Source: Streptomyces erythrochromogenes (GTDB lineage Bacteria; Actinomycetota; Actinomycetes; Streptomycetales; Streptomycetaceae). From it: DNA of 64,000 nucleotides. Location: the NCBI RefSeq assembly GCF_036170895.1, contig NZ_CP108036.1, forward strand, positions 1,736,001 through 1,800,000, written 5' to 3'. Positions 1 through 7,211 of this stretch are shown one piece after another. The first letter of the stretch is position 1. Every line of letters begins with the position of its first letter. The notes beneath the pieces were generated by a model that saw only the letters and a program-made list of their open reading frames with translations, searched no databases and had not been told where the DNA came from. Both the position numbers and the translations under genes were made by a program.

Positions 1-2067
1 AAGGACCGTCCGTGGCTCATGCGGACGTACGCCGGCCACTCCACGGCCGAGGCGTCCAACGAGCTGTACCGCCGCAACCTCGCCAAGGGCCAGACCGGCC
101 TGTCGGTCGCGTTCGACCTGCCGACGCAGACCGGCTACGACCCCGACCACATCCTCGCCCGCGGCGAAGTGGGCCGGGTCGGGGTCCCGGTCTCCCATCT
201 GGGCGACATGCGGAGGCTGTTCCAGGACATACCCCTGGAACAGATGAACACCTCGATGACGATCAACGCCACCGCCATGTGGCTGCTGGCGCTCTACCAG
301 GTGGCCGCCGAGGAGCAGGGCGCGGACATCGCCCAGCTCCAGGGCACCACCCAGAACGACATCGTCAAGGAGTACCTCTCGCGCGGGACGCACGTCTTCC
401 CGCCGGGGCCGTCCCTGCGGCTGACGACCGACATGATCGCGTACACGGTCAACCACATCCCGAAGTGGAACCCGATCAACATCTGCAGCTACCACCTGCA
501 GGAGGCCGGGGCCACCCCGGTCCAGGAGATCTCGTACGCGATGTCCACGGCGATCGCCGTCCTCGACTCGGTGCGCGACTCGGGGCAGGTTCCCGAGGAG
601 CGCTTCGGCGAGGTGGTCGCCCGTATCTCCTTCTTCGTGAACGCGGGCGTCCGCTTCATCGAGGAGATGTGCAAGATGCGCGCCTTCGGCCGCATCTGGG
701 ACAAGGTCACCAAGGAGCGCTACGGCATCGAGAACGCGAAGCAGCGCCGCTTCCGTTACGGCGTCCAGGTCAACTCCCTGGGACTCACCGAGGCGCAGCC
801 GGAGAACAACGTCCAGCGCATCGTGCTGGAGATGCTCGCGGTCACCCTCTCCAAGGACGCCCGCGCCCGCGCGGTGCAGCTGCCCGCCTGGAACGAGGCG
901 CTGGGCCTGCCCCGGCCCTGGGACCAGCAGTGGTCGCTGCGCATCCAGCAGGTCCTCGCCCACGAGAGCGACCTGCTGGAGTACGACGACATCTTCGCCG
1001 GATCCCACGTCATCGAGGCCAAAGTCGACTCCCTGGTCGCCGACTGCCTGGCCGAGATCGACCGGATCCAGGAGATGGGCGGCGCCATGGCCGCCGTCGA
1101 GTCCGGGTACCTGAAGTCCCAGCTGGTCTCCTCGCACGCCGAGCGGCGGGCGCGGATCGAGGCCGGCGAGGACAAGATCGTCGGCGTGAACTGCTTCGAG
1201 CAGACCGAGCCGAACCCGCTGACGGCCGACCTGGACGGCGCCATCATGACCGTGGACGGGGCAGTGGAGGCCTTCACCGTCGAGCGGATCGGCCGCTGGC
1301 GCGCCGAGCGCCAGGAGTCCTCGGACCGCCAGGGGAACGGCGACCCGTTCGTCTTCCCCACCACCCAGCAGGCGCTGGAGCGCCTGAAGGAGGCCGCGGC
1401 GGGCACCGAGAACCTGATGGAGGCCACCCTGGAGTGCGCCCGGGCCGGTGTCACCACCGGCGAATGGGCGGGCGCGCTGCGCGAGGTGTTCGGCGAGTTC
1501 CGCGCACCGACCGGGGTCTCCTCGGCCCCCGTCGCCGTGACCGCCGAACCGGGCACGCCGATGCACGAGGTCCGCGAGAAGGTCGCCCGCACCGCCGACG
1601 AGCTCGGCTCGGGCCGGCTGCGCCTGCTGGTGGGCAAGCCCGGCCTGGACGGGCACTCCAACGGCGCCGAGCAGATCGCCGTCCGCGCCCGCGACGCCGG
1701 CTTCGAGGTGGTCTACCAGGGCATCAGGCTGACGCCGGAGGAGATCTCCTCCGCCGCGCTGGCCGAGGACGTGCACTGCGTGGGACTGTCCATCCTGTCC
1801 GGATCGCACAGCGCCCTCGTCCCGGACGTCCTGGAGCGGCTGCGCGGGGCGGGGGCGGGTGACATCCCCGTCATCGTCGGAGGCATCATTCCGAACGCCG
1901 ACGCCGTCGCGCTCAAGGCCGCGGGTGTCGCCGCGGTCTTCACCCCGAAGGACTTCGGCATCACGGAGATCATCGGCCGTATCGTCGACGAGATCCGCAA
2001 GGCCAACAAGCTCGCCCCCCTCGACACAGACAACGCACTCGTTGCAAGCACGGAGGTCCCCGCATGA
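1..2067 (+). CDS. meaA: Ethylmalonyl-CoA mutase (MeaA/Ecm), 5' end missing
   Basis: This adenosylcobalamin-dependent acyl-CoA mutase is read from the first base of the window without a start codon, so the N-terminus lies outside. The first visible Met is at 19. The N-terminal part has the substrate-binding barrel of the methylmalonyl-CoA mutase family (GLSVAFDLPTQTGYD near 100-150, MNTSMTINATA near 244). The C-terminal part carries the B12-binding domain with the DxHxxG motif (LDGHSNGAEQ near 1648-1677), whose His is the lower cobalt ligand. In the ethylmalonyl-CoA pathway it converts ethylmalonyl-CoA to methylsuccinyl-CoA. The next three genes encode the following steps, which favours this role over methylmalonyl-CoA mutase. 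The stop overlaps the next start (ATGA). A crotonyl-CoA carboxylase/reductase gene would be expected just upstream. Confidence 0.93.
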   Translation, partial: KDRPWLMRTYAGHSTAEASNELYRRNLAKGQTGLSVAFDLPTQTGYDPDHILARGEVGRVGVPVSHLGDMRRLFQDIPLEQMNTSMTINATAMWLLALYQVAAEEQGADIAQLQGTTQNDIVKEYLSRGTHVFPPGPSLRLTTDMIAYTVNHIPKWNPINICSYHLQEAGATPVQEISYAMSTAIAVLDSVRDSGQVPEERFGEVVARISFFVNAGVRFIEEMCKMRAFGRIWDKVTKERYGIENAKQRRFRYGVQVNSLGLTEAQPENNVQRIVLEMLAVTLSKDARARAVQLPAWNEALGLPRPWDQQWSLRIQQVLAHESDLLEYDDIFAGSHVIEAKVDSLVADCLAEIDRIQEMGGAMAAVESGYLKSQLVSSHAERRARIEAGEDKIVGVNCFEQTEPNPLTADLDGAIMTVDGAVEAFTVERIGRWRAERQESSDRQGNGDPFVFPTTQQALERLKEAAAGTENLMEATLECARAGVTTGEWAGALREVFGEFRAPTGVSSAPVAVTAEPGTPMHEVREKVARTADELGSGRLRLLVGKPGLDGHSNGAEQIAVRARDAGFEVVYQGIRLTPEEISSAALAEDVHCVGLSILSGSHSALVPDVLERLRGAGAGDIPVIVGGIIPNADAVALKAAGVAAVFTPKDFGITEIIGRIVDEIRKANKLAPLDTDNALVASTEVPA

Positions 2068-3038
2068 CCACGCCCGTCCACCCGGTGAACCGCCTTCGCC
2101 CGCGTCGCTCCTGCCTCGCGGTGCCCGGCTCGAACCCGCGGTTCCTGGAGAAGGCCCAGGGCCTGCCGGCCGACCAGGTCTTCCTGGACCTGGAGGACGC
2201 CTGCGCCCCGCTCGCCAAGGAAGGCGCCCGCCACACCATCGTGGACGCGCTGAACAACGGCGACTGGACCGGCAAGACCCGCGTCGTGCGCGTCAACGAC
2301 TGGACCACCCACTGGACCTACCGCGACGTCATCACCGTCGTCGAGGGCGCCGGCCAGAACCTCGACTGCATCATGCTGCCGAAGGTCCAGGACGCCCAGC
2401 AGGTCGTCGCCCTCGACCTCCTCCTGACCCAGATCGAGAAGACCATGGGCTTCGAGGTCGGCAAGATCGGCATCGAGGCGCAGATCGAGAACGCCAAGGG
2501 CCTGGTGAACGTCGACGAGATCGCCGCCGCCTCGCCCCGGCTGGAGACCATCATCTTCGGCCCGGCCGACTTCATGGCCTCGATCAACATGAAGTCCCTG
2601 GTCGTGGGCATGCAGCCGCCCGGCTACCCGGCGGACGCCTACCACTACATCCTCATGCGGATCCTGATGGCGGCCCGTACGCACAACCTCCAGGCCATCG
2701 ACGGCCCCTTCCTCCAGATCCGCGACGTGGACGCCTACCGCGAGGTGGCCGGCCGGGCCGCGGCGCTGGGCTTCGACGGCAAGTGGGTGCTGCACCCCGG
2801 CCAGGTCGACGCGGCCAACGAGGTCTTCTCCCCCTCCCAGGAGGACTACGACCACGCCGAGCTGATCCTCGACGCGTACGACTGGTGCACCTCGGAGGCC
2901 GGCGGCAAGAAGGGCTCCGCGATGCTCGGCGACGAGATGATCGACGAGGCCAGCCGCAAGATGGCCCTGGTCATCGCGGGCAAGGGCCGGGCCGCCGGCA
3001 TGGAGCGCACCACCAAGTTCGAGATTCCCGCCAGCTGA
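2064..3038 (+). CDS. mcl: L-malyl-CoA/beta-methylmalyl-CoA lyase (HpcH/HpaI family)
   Basis: A 324-residue CoA-ester lyase of the CitE/HpcH aldolase family. It is expected to cleave beta-methylmalyl-CoA to glyoxylate and propionyl-CoA, and possibly L-malyl-CoA to acetyl-CoA and glyoxylate. Family signatures are RSCLAVPGSNPRFLEKA at the N-terminus, the metal-binding FLDLEDACAP, IEAQIENAKGL and FGPADFMAS. The C-terminal region (GKWVLHPGQVDAANEVF) is typical of malyl-CoA lyases. The ATG overlaps the stop of the mutase by four bases, indicating translational coupling. The neighbouring hydratase and dehydrogenase make the ethylmalonyl-CoA pathway role much more likely than a citrate lyase beta subunit. 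Confidence 0.92.
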   Translation: MTTPVHPVNRLRPRRSCLAVPGSNPRFLEKAQGLPADQVFLDLEDACAPLAKEGARHTIVDALNNGDWTGKTRVVRVNDWTTHWTYRDVITVVEGAGQNLDCIMLPKVQDAQQVVALDLLLTQIEKTMGFEVGKIGIEAQIENAKGLVNVDEIAAASPRLETIIFGPADFMASINMKSLVVGMQPPGYPADAYHYILMRILMAARTHNLQAIDGPFLQIRDVDAYREVAGRAAALGFDGKWVLHPGQVDAANEVFSPSQEDYDHAELILDAYDWCTSEAGGKKGSAMLGDEMIDEASRKMALVIAGKGRAAGMERTTKFEIPAS

Positions 3039-3053
3039 CAAGGACAGACCACC

Positions 3054-3566
3054 ATGCAGTTCGGACGCACGTACGAGGAGTTCGAGGTCGGGGCCGTCTA
3101 CAAGCACTGGCCCGGGAAGACGGTCACGGAGTACGACGACCACCTCTTCTGTCTCCTGACCATGAACCACCACCCGCTCCACATGGACGCGAACTACGCC
3201 GAGAACACCACCGACTTCGGCAAGAACGTGGTCGTGGGCAACTACATCTACTCGCTGCTGCTCGGCATGTCCGTGCCGGACGTCTCCGGGAAGGCCATCG
3301 CCAACCTGGAGATCGAGTCCCTGCGGCACGTGGCGCCGACCTTCCACGGCGACACGATCTACGGCGAGACCACGGTCCTCGACAAGACCCCGTCGAAGTC
3401 GAAGAACGACCGCGGCATCGTCTACGTCGAGACCAAGGGCTACAAGCAGGACGGCACCCTCGTCTGCGTCTTCCGGCGCAAGGTGATGGTCCCGACCGAG
3501 ACGTACATCAAGGAGCGCGGCGGCGAGCAGCCCGGCCGCCCCCAGCTGAAGACCCAGGAGAAGTAG
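3054..3566 (+). CDS. mch: Mesaconyl-CoA hydratase (MaoC-like)
   Basis: A 170-residue MaoC-type hot-dog fold protein, expected to hydrate mesaconyl-CoA to beta-methylmalyl-CoA, the substrate of the lyase encoded just upstream. The hydratase-2-like signature is seen as LLTMNHHPLHMDANYAE (residues about 36-52), with the conserved His near the central helix. The C-terminal half (VAPTFHGDTIYGETTVLDK) is typical of the family. It is a single-domain form, shorter than the roughly 340-residue two-domain mesaconyl-CoA hydratases of alphaproteobacteria, so pairing or dimerisation probably completes the active site. It starts 15 bases after the lyase stop. A generic enoyl-CoA hydratase is possible but the context argues against it. 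Confidence 0.85.
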   Translation: MQFGRTYEEFEVGAVYKHWPGKTVTEYDDHLFCLLTMNHHPLHMDANYAENTTDFGKNVVVGNYIYSLLLGMSVPDVSGKAIANLEIESLRHVAPTFHGDTIYGETTVLDKTPSKSKNDRGIVYVETKGYKQDGTLVCVFRRKVMVPTETYIKERGGEQPGRPQLKTQEK

Positions 3567-3568
3567 CC

Positions 3569-4774
3569 ATGGCCCGACTCGCCCAGACCGCCGGGCTGAC
3601 CGACGTCCAGCGGGAGATCCTCAAGACCGTCCGCGAGTTCGTCGACAAGGAGATCATCCCGGTCGCCACCGAGCTGGAGCACCGCGACGAGTACCCGCAG
3701 CAGATCGTCGACGGTCTCAAGGAGCTCGGCCTCTTCGGGCTGATGATCCCGGAGGAGTACGGCGGCCTGGGTGAGTCGCTCCTCACCTACGCCCTGTGCG
3801 TCGAGGAGATCGCGCGGGGCTGGATGTCCGTCTCGGGCATCATCAACACGCACTTCATCGTGGCGTACATGCTCAAGCAGCACGGCACTCAGGAGCAGAA
3901 GGACCACTTCCTCCCGCGCATGGCGCTGGGCGAGGTGCGCGGCGCGTTCTCGATGTCCGAGCCGGCGCTCGGCTCCGACGTGTCGGCCATCACGTCCAAG
4001 GCGGTGAAGGACGGCGACGAGTACGTCCTGAACGGCCAGAAGATGTGGCTGACGAACGGCGGCAGCTCCACCCTGGTGGCCGTTCTCGTCCGGAGTGACG
4101 AAGGACACCCCGAGGGCACCGCGCCCCACAAGTCGATGACGACGTTCCTCGTCGAGAAGGAGCCCGGCTTCGGTGAGGTCCGCCCCGGCCTGACCATCCC
4201 CGGCAAGATCGACAAGATGGGCTACAAGGGCGTCGACACGACCGAGCTCATCATGGACGGACTGCGCATTCCGGCCAATCGCGTCCTCGGCGGCCAGACC
4301 GGCCGAGGGTTTTACCAAATGATGGACGGCGTCGAGGTCGGCCGCGTCAACGTGGCGGCGCGTGGCTGTGGCGTCGCTCAGCGTGCTTTCGAACTCGGCG
4401 TCTCGTATGCCCAGCAACGTCACACTTTCGGCAAGGCGATCGCCGAACACCAGGCCATCCAGTTCAAGCTGGCCGAGATGGCTACCAAGGTCGAAGCCGC
4501 TCATGCGATGATGGTGAATGCAGCACGCAAAAAGGACTCTGGGGAACGAAACGACCTCGAAGCGGGGATGGCGAAGTACCTCGCCTCCGAGTACTGCAAG
4601 GAGGTCGTGGAGGACGCCTTCCGGATCCACGGTGGATACGGATTCTCGAAGGAGTACGAGATCGAGCGCCTCTACCGCGAGGCCCCGATGCTGCTGATCG
4701 GCGAAGGTACCGCCGAGATCCAGAAAATGATCATCGGGCGACGCCTGCTCGAGGAGTACCGACTCCAGGGCTGA
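3569..4774 (+). CDS. mcd: (2S)-Methylsuccinyl-CoA dehydrogenase (acyl-CoA dehydrogenase family)
   Basis: A 401-residue flavoprotein that would oxidise methylsuccinyl-CoA to mesaconyl-CoA, passing electrons to ETF. The start is the ATG two bases after the MaoC stop; the open frame extends far upstream but only as out-of-frame shadow. Landmarks are the FAD/substrate-binding GAFSMSEPALGSDVSA, WLTNGGSSTLVAV, the FAD-binding RHTFGKAIAEHQAIQFKLAEM, and the C-terminal GEGTAEIQKM that carries the catalytic Glu. Length matches the ordinary ACAD core and lacks the N-terminal extension reported for some proteobacterial enzymes. It is the last gene of the ethylmalonyl-CoA group; a hairpin follows at 4785. 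Assignment to methylsuccinyl-CoA is inferred from operon context. Confidence 0.88.
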   Translation: MARLAQTAGLTDVQREILKTVREFVDKEIIPVATELEHRDEYPQQIVDGLKELGLFGLMIPEEYGGLGESLLTYALCVEEIARGWMSVSGIINTHFIVAYMLKQHGTQEQKDHFLPRMALGEVRGAFSMSEPALGSDVSAITSKAVKDGDEYVLNGQKMWLTNGGSSTLVAVLVRSDEGHPEGTAPHKSMTTFLVEKEPGFGEVRPGLTIPGKIDKMGYKGVDTTELIMDGLRIPANRVLGGQTGRGFYQMMDGVEVGRVNVAARGCGVAQRAFELGVSYAQQRHTFGKAIAEHQAIQFKLAEMATKVEAAHAMMVNAARKKDSGERNDLEAGMAKYLASEYCKEVVEDAFRIHGGYGFSKEYEIERLYREAPMLLIGEGTAEIQKMIIGRRLLEEYRLQG

Positions 4775-4784
4775 AAGTCCCTTT

Positions 4785-4818
4785 TGCGGCGGATCCTCCC
4801 CGGGTCCGTCGCAGCAAG
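4785..4818 (+). terminator. Possible terminator hairpin after the ethylmalonyl-CoA genes
   Basis: An imperfect inverted repeat lies 11 bases after the dehydrogenase stop: TTGCGGCGGA pairs with TCCGTCGCAGCAA across a C/G-rich loop, with one bulge. There is no U-tract, as is common for Streptomyces terminators. Confidence 0.35.
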
Positions 4819-4873
4819 GTCACTACCAGTCACTGGCCGACGGTCATCGACTCGGCTTCTGGCTTGCCCAGTT

Positions 4874-4885
4874 GTTGCGCGCAAC
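4874..4885. promoter_or_regulatory. Perfect 12-bp palindrome upstream of psd
   Basis: The sequence GTTGCGCGCAAC is a perfect palindrome 75 bases before the psd start, in a locally less GC-rich stretch. A TAGCAT that could act as a -10 box follows at 4889. It could be a repressor site; the regulator is unknown. Confidence 0.3.
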
Positions 4886-4960
4886 CGATAGCATTCCAGT
4901 AAAGCCGCCGTCCCGTCCCCCTGTTTGCGGCGCGGCAATCACCCGCTACGAAGGTCATCC

Positions 4961-5617
4961 ATGCCCCACAGCCAAACCTCTGCATCCCGCGACAGCCGAC
5001 TCGGCGTACGTCTCGCCCGCGGAGCATCGCCGTGGCTTCTGCCGACCGTCGCCACCGCGGCGCTCAGCCTCACCCGGGCGCGCAAGTCCGGACGCTGGGC
5101 CGCTGTGGCCGTGCCCGCAACCGCGCTCGCCGCGGGCATGCTGTGGTTCTTCCGCGACCCGGAGCGTGAGATCGCTCAGGGCCGTGTCATCTCGCCCGCC
5201 GACGGTGTGGTGCAGAGCATCATGCCGTGGAAGGACGGACGGACCCGGGTCGCGATCTTCATGAGCCCGCTCAACGTCCACGTCAACCGCGCGCCCCTCG
5301 CGGGCACGGTGACGTCCGTGGAGCACATCCCCGGCGGATTCGTCCCGGCTTTCAACAAGGAGAGCGAGAACAACGAGCGCGTTGTCTGGCACTTCGACAC
5401 CGAGCTCGGTGACATCGAGATGGTGCAGATCGCCGGCGCCGTCGCCCGGCGCATCGTCCCGTACCTGCCGGCCGGCACCAAGGTGGAGCAGGGCGAACGC
5501 ATCGGTCTGATCCGCTTCGGCTCCCGCGTCGACATCTACCTCCCGGAGGGCGTCGAGGTCGCGGTCGAGGTCGGTCAGGCCACCACCGCGGGGGTGACAC
5601 GAATTGACCGTGACTGA
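4961..5617 (+). CDS. psd: Phosphatidylserine decarboxylase proenzyme
   Basis: A 218-residue membrane-associated decarboxylase that makes phosphatidylethanolamine from phosphatidylserine. Two hydrophobic stretches sit near residues 22-35 and 46-62. The family blocks SPADGVV, MSPLNVHVNRAP and FNKESENNERV are present. RFGSRVDIYLP contains the Gly-Ser self-cleavage site whose Ser becomes the pyruvoyl prosthetic group. The length fits the short (archaetidylserine decarboxylase-like) form. The ATG at 4961 was chosen because the protein begins with a normal short N-terminus and AAGG lies 10 bases upstream; an in-frame start at 4925 would add 12 residues. The 3' end overlaps pssA by 14 bases, so the two lipid genes are coupled. 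Confidence 0.92.
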   Translation: MPHSQTSASRDSRLGVRLARGASPWLLPTVATAALSLTRARKSGRWAAVAVPATALAAGMLWFFRDPEREIAQGRVISPADGVVQSIMPWKDGRTRVAIFMSPLNVHVNRAPLAGTVTSVEHIPGGFVPAFNKESENNERVVWHFDTELGDIEMVQIAGAVARRIVPYLPAGTKVEQGERIGLIRFGSRVDIYLPEGVEVAVEVGQATTAGVTRIDRD

Positions 5618-6464
5618 CCCTGAGACTCCGGCCACCGGCTGGGTGCCCGAGTCCGCCGAGGAGGAGTCCGCAGAGGACGACATGCCGCTCTCGCTGCGGC
5701 TGTCGATAGCGGACACCCTCACCCTCGGCAACGCAACGTGCGGATTCATGGCGGTGTACTTCACCACCACCGGAATCCTCATCCCGCACCTGACCGGGAG
5801 CGGCGAGACGGGCATGGCCCGCAACAGCGCCGCCACGGCGGTGATACTGATGCTGCTCGCCGCGGTCTTCGACCTCTTCGACGGCATCGTGGCCCGCAAG
5901 CTGCGCAGCTCCCCGATGGGTGCCGAGCTGGACAACCTGTCCGACCTGATCAGCTTCGGCCTGGCCCCGGCCTACTTCGTCCTCGTCTACGGCATGGTCG
6001 CCGTCGACGCGGACCAGAAGATGTCGGCGCTGGCCGCGATCGTGGTGCTGCTCGCCGTGGTGCTGCGGCTCGCGAGATTCAGCTGCGTGACGATGAAGGA
6101 CGGCATGTTCCAGGGCATGCCGAGCCCGTTCGGCGCGCTGACGGTCGTGTCGATCGTGCTGCTGGAGCTTCCGTTCATCCCGACGCTGCTGGCGATCATC
6201 GGGGTGGCGTGGCTGATGGTGAGCCGGGTCGAGTACCCCAAGCCGCGGGGTGTCCTCGCGGTGGCGATGCTCTGCTGGATCATCGGCGCGATGGGGCTGC
6301 TGGCGGCCTGGGCGTTCGACGCCCCGGGCGGTCAGCTGCTGCTGCAGACCGGCTGTGCGCTGCAGATCGCGATGGCGGCGACCATTCCGCTGTTCGCGAC
6401 GACTCGGAGGGCCAACACCTTCCGCCACAACCGCCGCGAAGCCCGCGCCACGTCGCTGCGCTAG
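5604..6464 (+). CDS. pssA: CDP-diacylglycerol-serine O-phosphatidyltransferase
   Basis: A 286-residue integral membrane CDP-alcohol phosphatidyltransferase that makes phosphatidylserine, the substrate of the Psd encoded just upstream. The diagnostic DGxxAR-x8-GxxxDxxxD motif is seen as DGIVARKLRSSPMGAELDNLSD (residues about 92-113; six of its residues bind metal and substrate). About six to eight hydrophobic helices follow. The start is a TTG at 5604 lying inside psd; a GTG two codons later is also possible. The N-terminal 30 residues are acidic (EEESAEDD). Gene order psd-pss with overlapping frames is common in actinobacteria. A strong hairpin 10 bases after the stop ends the transcription unit. 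Confidence 0.93.
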   Translation: MTVTDPETPATGWVPESAEEESAEDDMPLSLRLSIADTLTLGNATCGFMAVYFTTTGILIPHLTGSGETGMARNSAATAVILMLLAAVFDLFDGIVARKLRSSPMGAELDNLSDLISFGLAPAYFVLVYGMVAVDADQKMSALAAIVVLLAVVLRLARFSCVTMKDGMFQGMPSPFGALTVVSIVLLELPFIPTLLAIIGVAWLMVSRVEYPKPRGVLAVAMLCWIIGAMGLLAAWAFDAPGGQLLLQTGCALQIAMAATIPLFATTRRANTFRHNRREARATSLR

Positions 6465-6474
6465 CTGTACCGAT

Positions 6475-6511
6475 GAGGGCCCCCGGATGCCATGGGCATC
6501 CGGGGGCCCTC
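6475..6511 (+). terminator. Strong hairpin terminator after pssA
   Basis: A perfect 17-bp stem (GAGGGCCCCCGGATGCC, 6475-6491, with its complement at 6495-6511) closes a 3-base loop. It begins 10 bases after the pssA stop. No U-tract follows. Confidence 0.75.
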
Positions 6512-6565
6512 TGCGTGTCCGGGGGCGGGGCCGGGCGGCGGTGGCGCGGGTCGGGGCCGGGGCCT

Positions 6566-6686
6566 GCGGCGGGGCGGGGAGGGTCCGGGGTAGGCATGAT
6601 TTATGGCCCCCGAGCGGAATGCCACAGGACTCGGCACAAGGGCCACAAATCACGTTTTACACCCCGGACCCTCCCCGCCCCGCCGC
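6566..6686. repeat. Palindromic element, copy A
   Basis: Perfect 26-bp inverted arms occupy 6566-6591 and 6661-6686 and end in GTCCGGGGT/ACCCCGGAC. Inside the arms a second partial pairing occurs: TGATTTATGGCCC (6598-6610) against GGGCCACAAATCA (6640-6652). The central 30 bases contain a further small stem, CCGAG (6610-6614) with CTCGG (6630-6634). A second, inverted copy lies at 6970-7093 with nearly the same arms and cores. It could be a MITE-like repeat, a paired terminator or a structured RNA. Confidence 0.8.
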
Positions 6687-6718
6687 CGTCCCCGTCCCCG
6701 ACCCCGACCCGGCCCCCG

Positions 6719-6790
6719 TGCCCACGGAGCGACCCGGCCCTGTCCCGGCCCCCTTGCCCACGGAGCGACCCGGCCCTGTCCCGGCCCCCG
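6719..6790. repeat. 36-bp tandem duplication
   Basis: Two adjacent 36-base units (6719-6754 and 6755-6790) containing CCCACGGAGCGACCCGG differ at most at the last base. They lie between the two palindromic elements. Confidence 0.8.
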
Positions 6791-6969
6791 TTACTCGGCC
6801 CGACCCCACCCCGACCCTGACCTGTCCCCTCCAGGCCCCTTCCCCCCACCCCATGGCCCCCTCATGGCCCCCTCATGGCCTCCATGACCCCCGTGGCGCC
6901 TCAGGGCCGGGGACTGGGTGCAGGAGGGGCCCAGGACGGGGGGGTGGGCCTGAGGGCGGGGACGGGGTC

Positions 6970-7093
6970 GGTGGTGGGGCGGGGGCTGTCCGGGGTGTAA
7001 AACGTGATTTGTGGCCCTTGCCGCGGGGCGCCTTTCCATCCGGCCGGGGGGCCATAAATCATGCCTACCCCGGACAGCCCCCGCCCCGCCGCC
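6970..7093. repeat. Palindromic element, copy B (inverted relative to copy A)
   Basis: Arms at 6970-6996 and 7067-7093 pair over 27 bases with two mismatches that are G-U wobble compatible in RNA. The inner cores GTGATTTGTGGCCC (7004-7017) and GGGCCATAAATCATG (7049-7063) match those of copy A after reverse complementing. The central 30 bases differ from copy A, keeping only a CGGA-TG/AGG-like skeleton. Conserved arms and core with a drifting centre point to selection on structure or to a mobile-element origin. Confidence 0.8.
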
Positions 7094-7211
7094 GGCCACG
7101 GCCCCGCCCGCCCCCGCCCACCCGACCCCACCCCACCCCACCCCACCCCGCGTTAGCCTTGATGTCGGAAAACCGCCAGCCGCCGGGGATCACGCCCCGG
7201 ATCCTGGAGCC

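Larger units (their letters stand above)
6465..7211. other. Gene-free interval with hairpin, paired palindromes and tandem repeat
   Basis: This 747-base interval has no convincing gene on either strand; open frames here are low-complexity Pro/Arg/Gly shadows of C/G-rich sequence. It holds a terminator hairpin, two 121-124 base palindromic elements in opposite orientation, a 36-bp tandem duplication between them and the promoter region of the Ada-AlkA gene. The short A/T-containing cores of the palindromes stand out from the surrounding C/G homopolymer-like DNA. Confidence 0.8.

Noticed and set aside
1713..3347. A 544-codon open frame on the minus strand
   Set aside because: It lies antisense to the mutase, lyase and hydratase genes and is rich in Val/Gly/Asp/His, the usual shadow of GC-rich codons; the plus-strand products are clearly recognised.
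6603..6887. Short frames on both strands in the repeat region before Ada-AlkA
   Set aside because: They translate into Pro/Arg/Gly low-complexity sequence, have no ribosome-binding sites and coincide with the palindromes and the tandem repeat.
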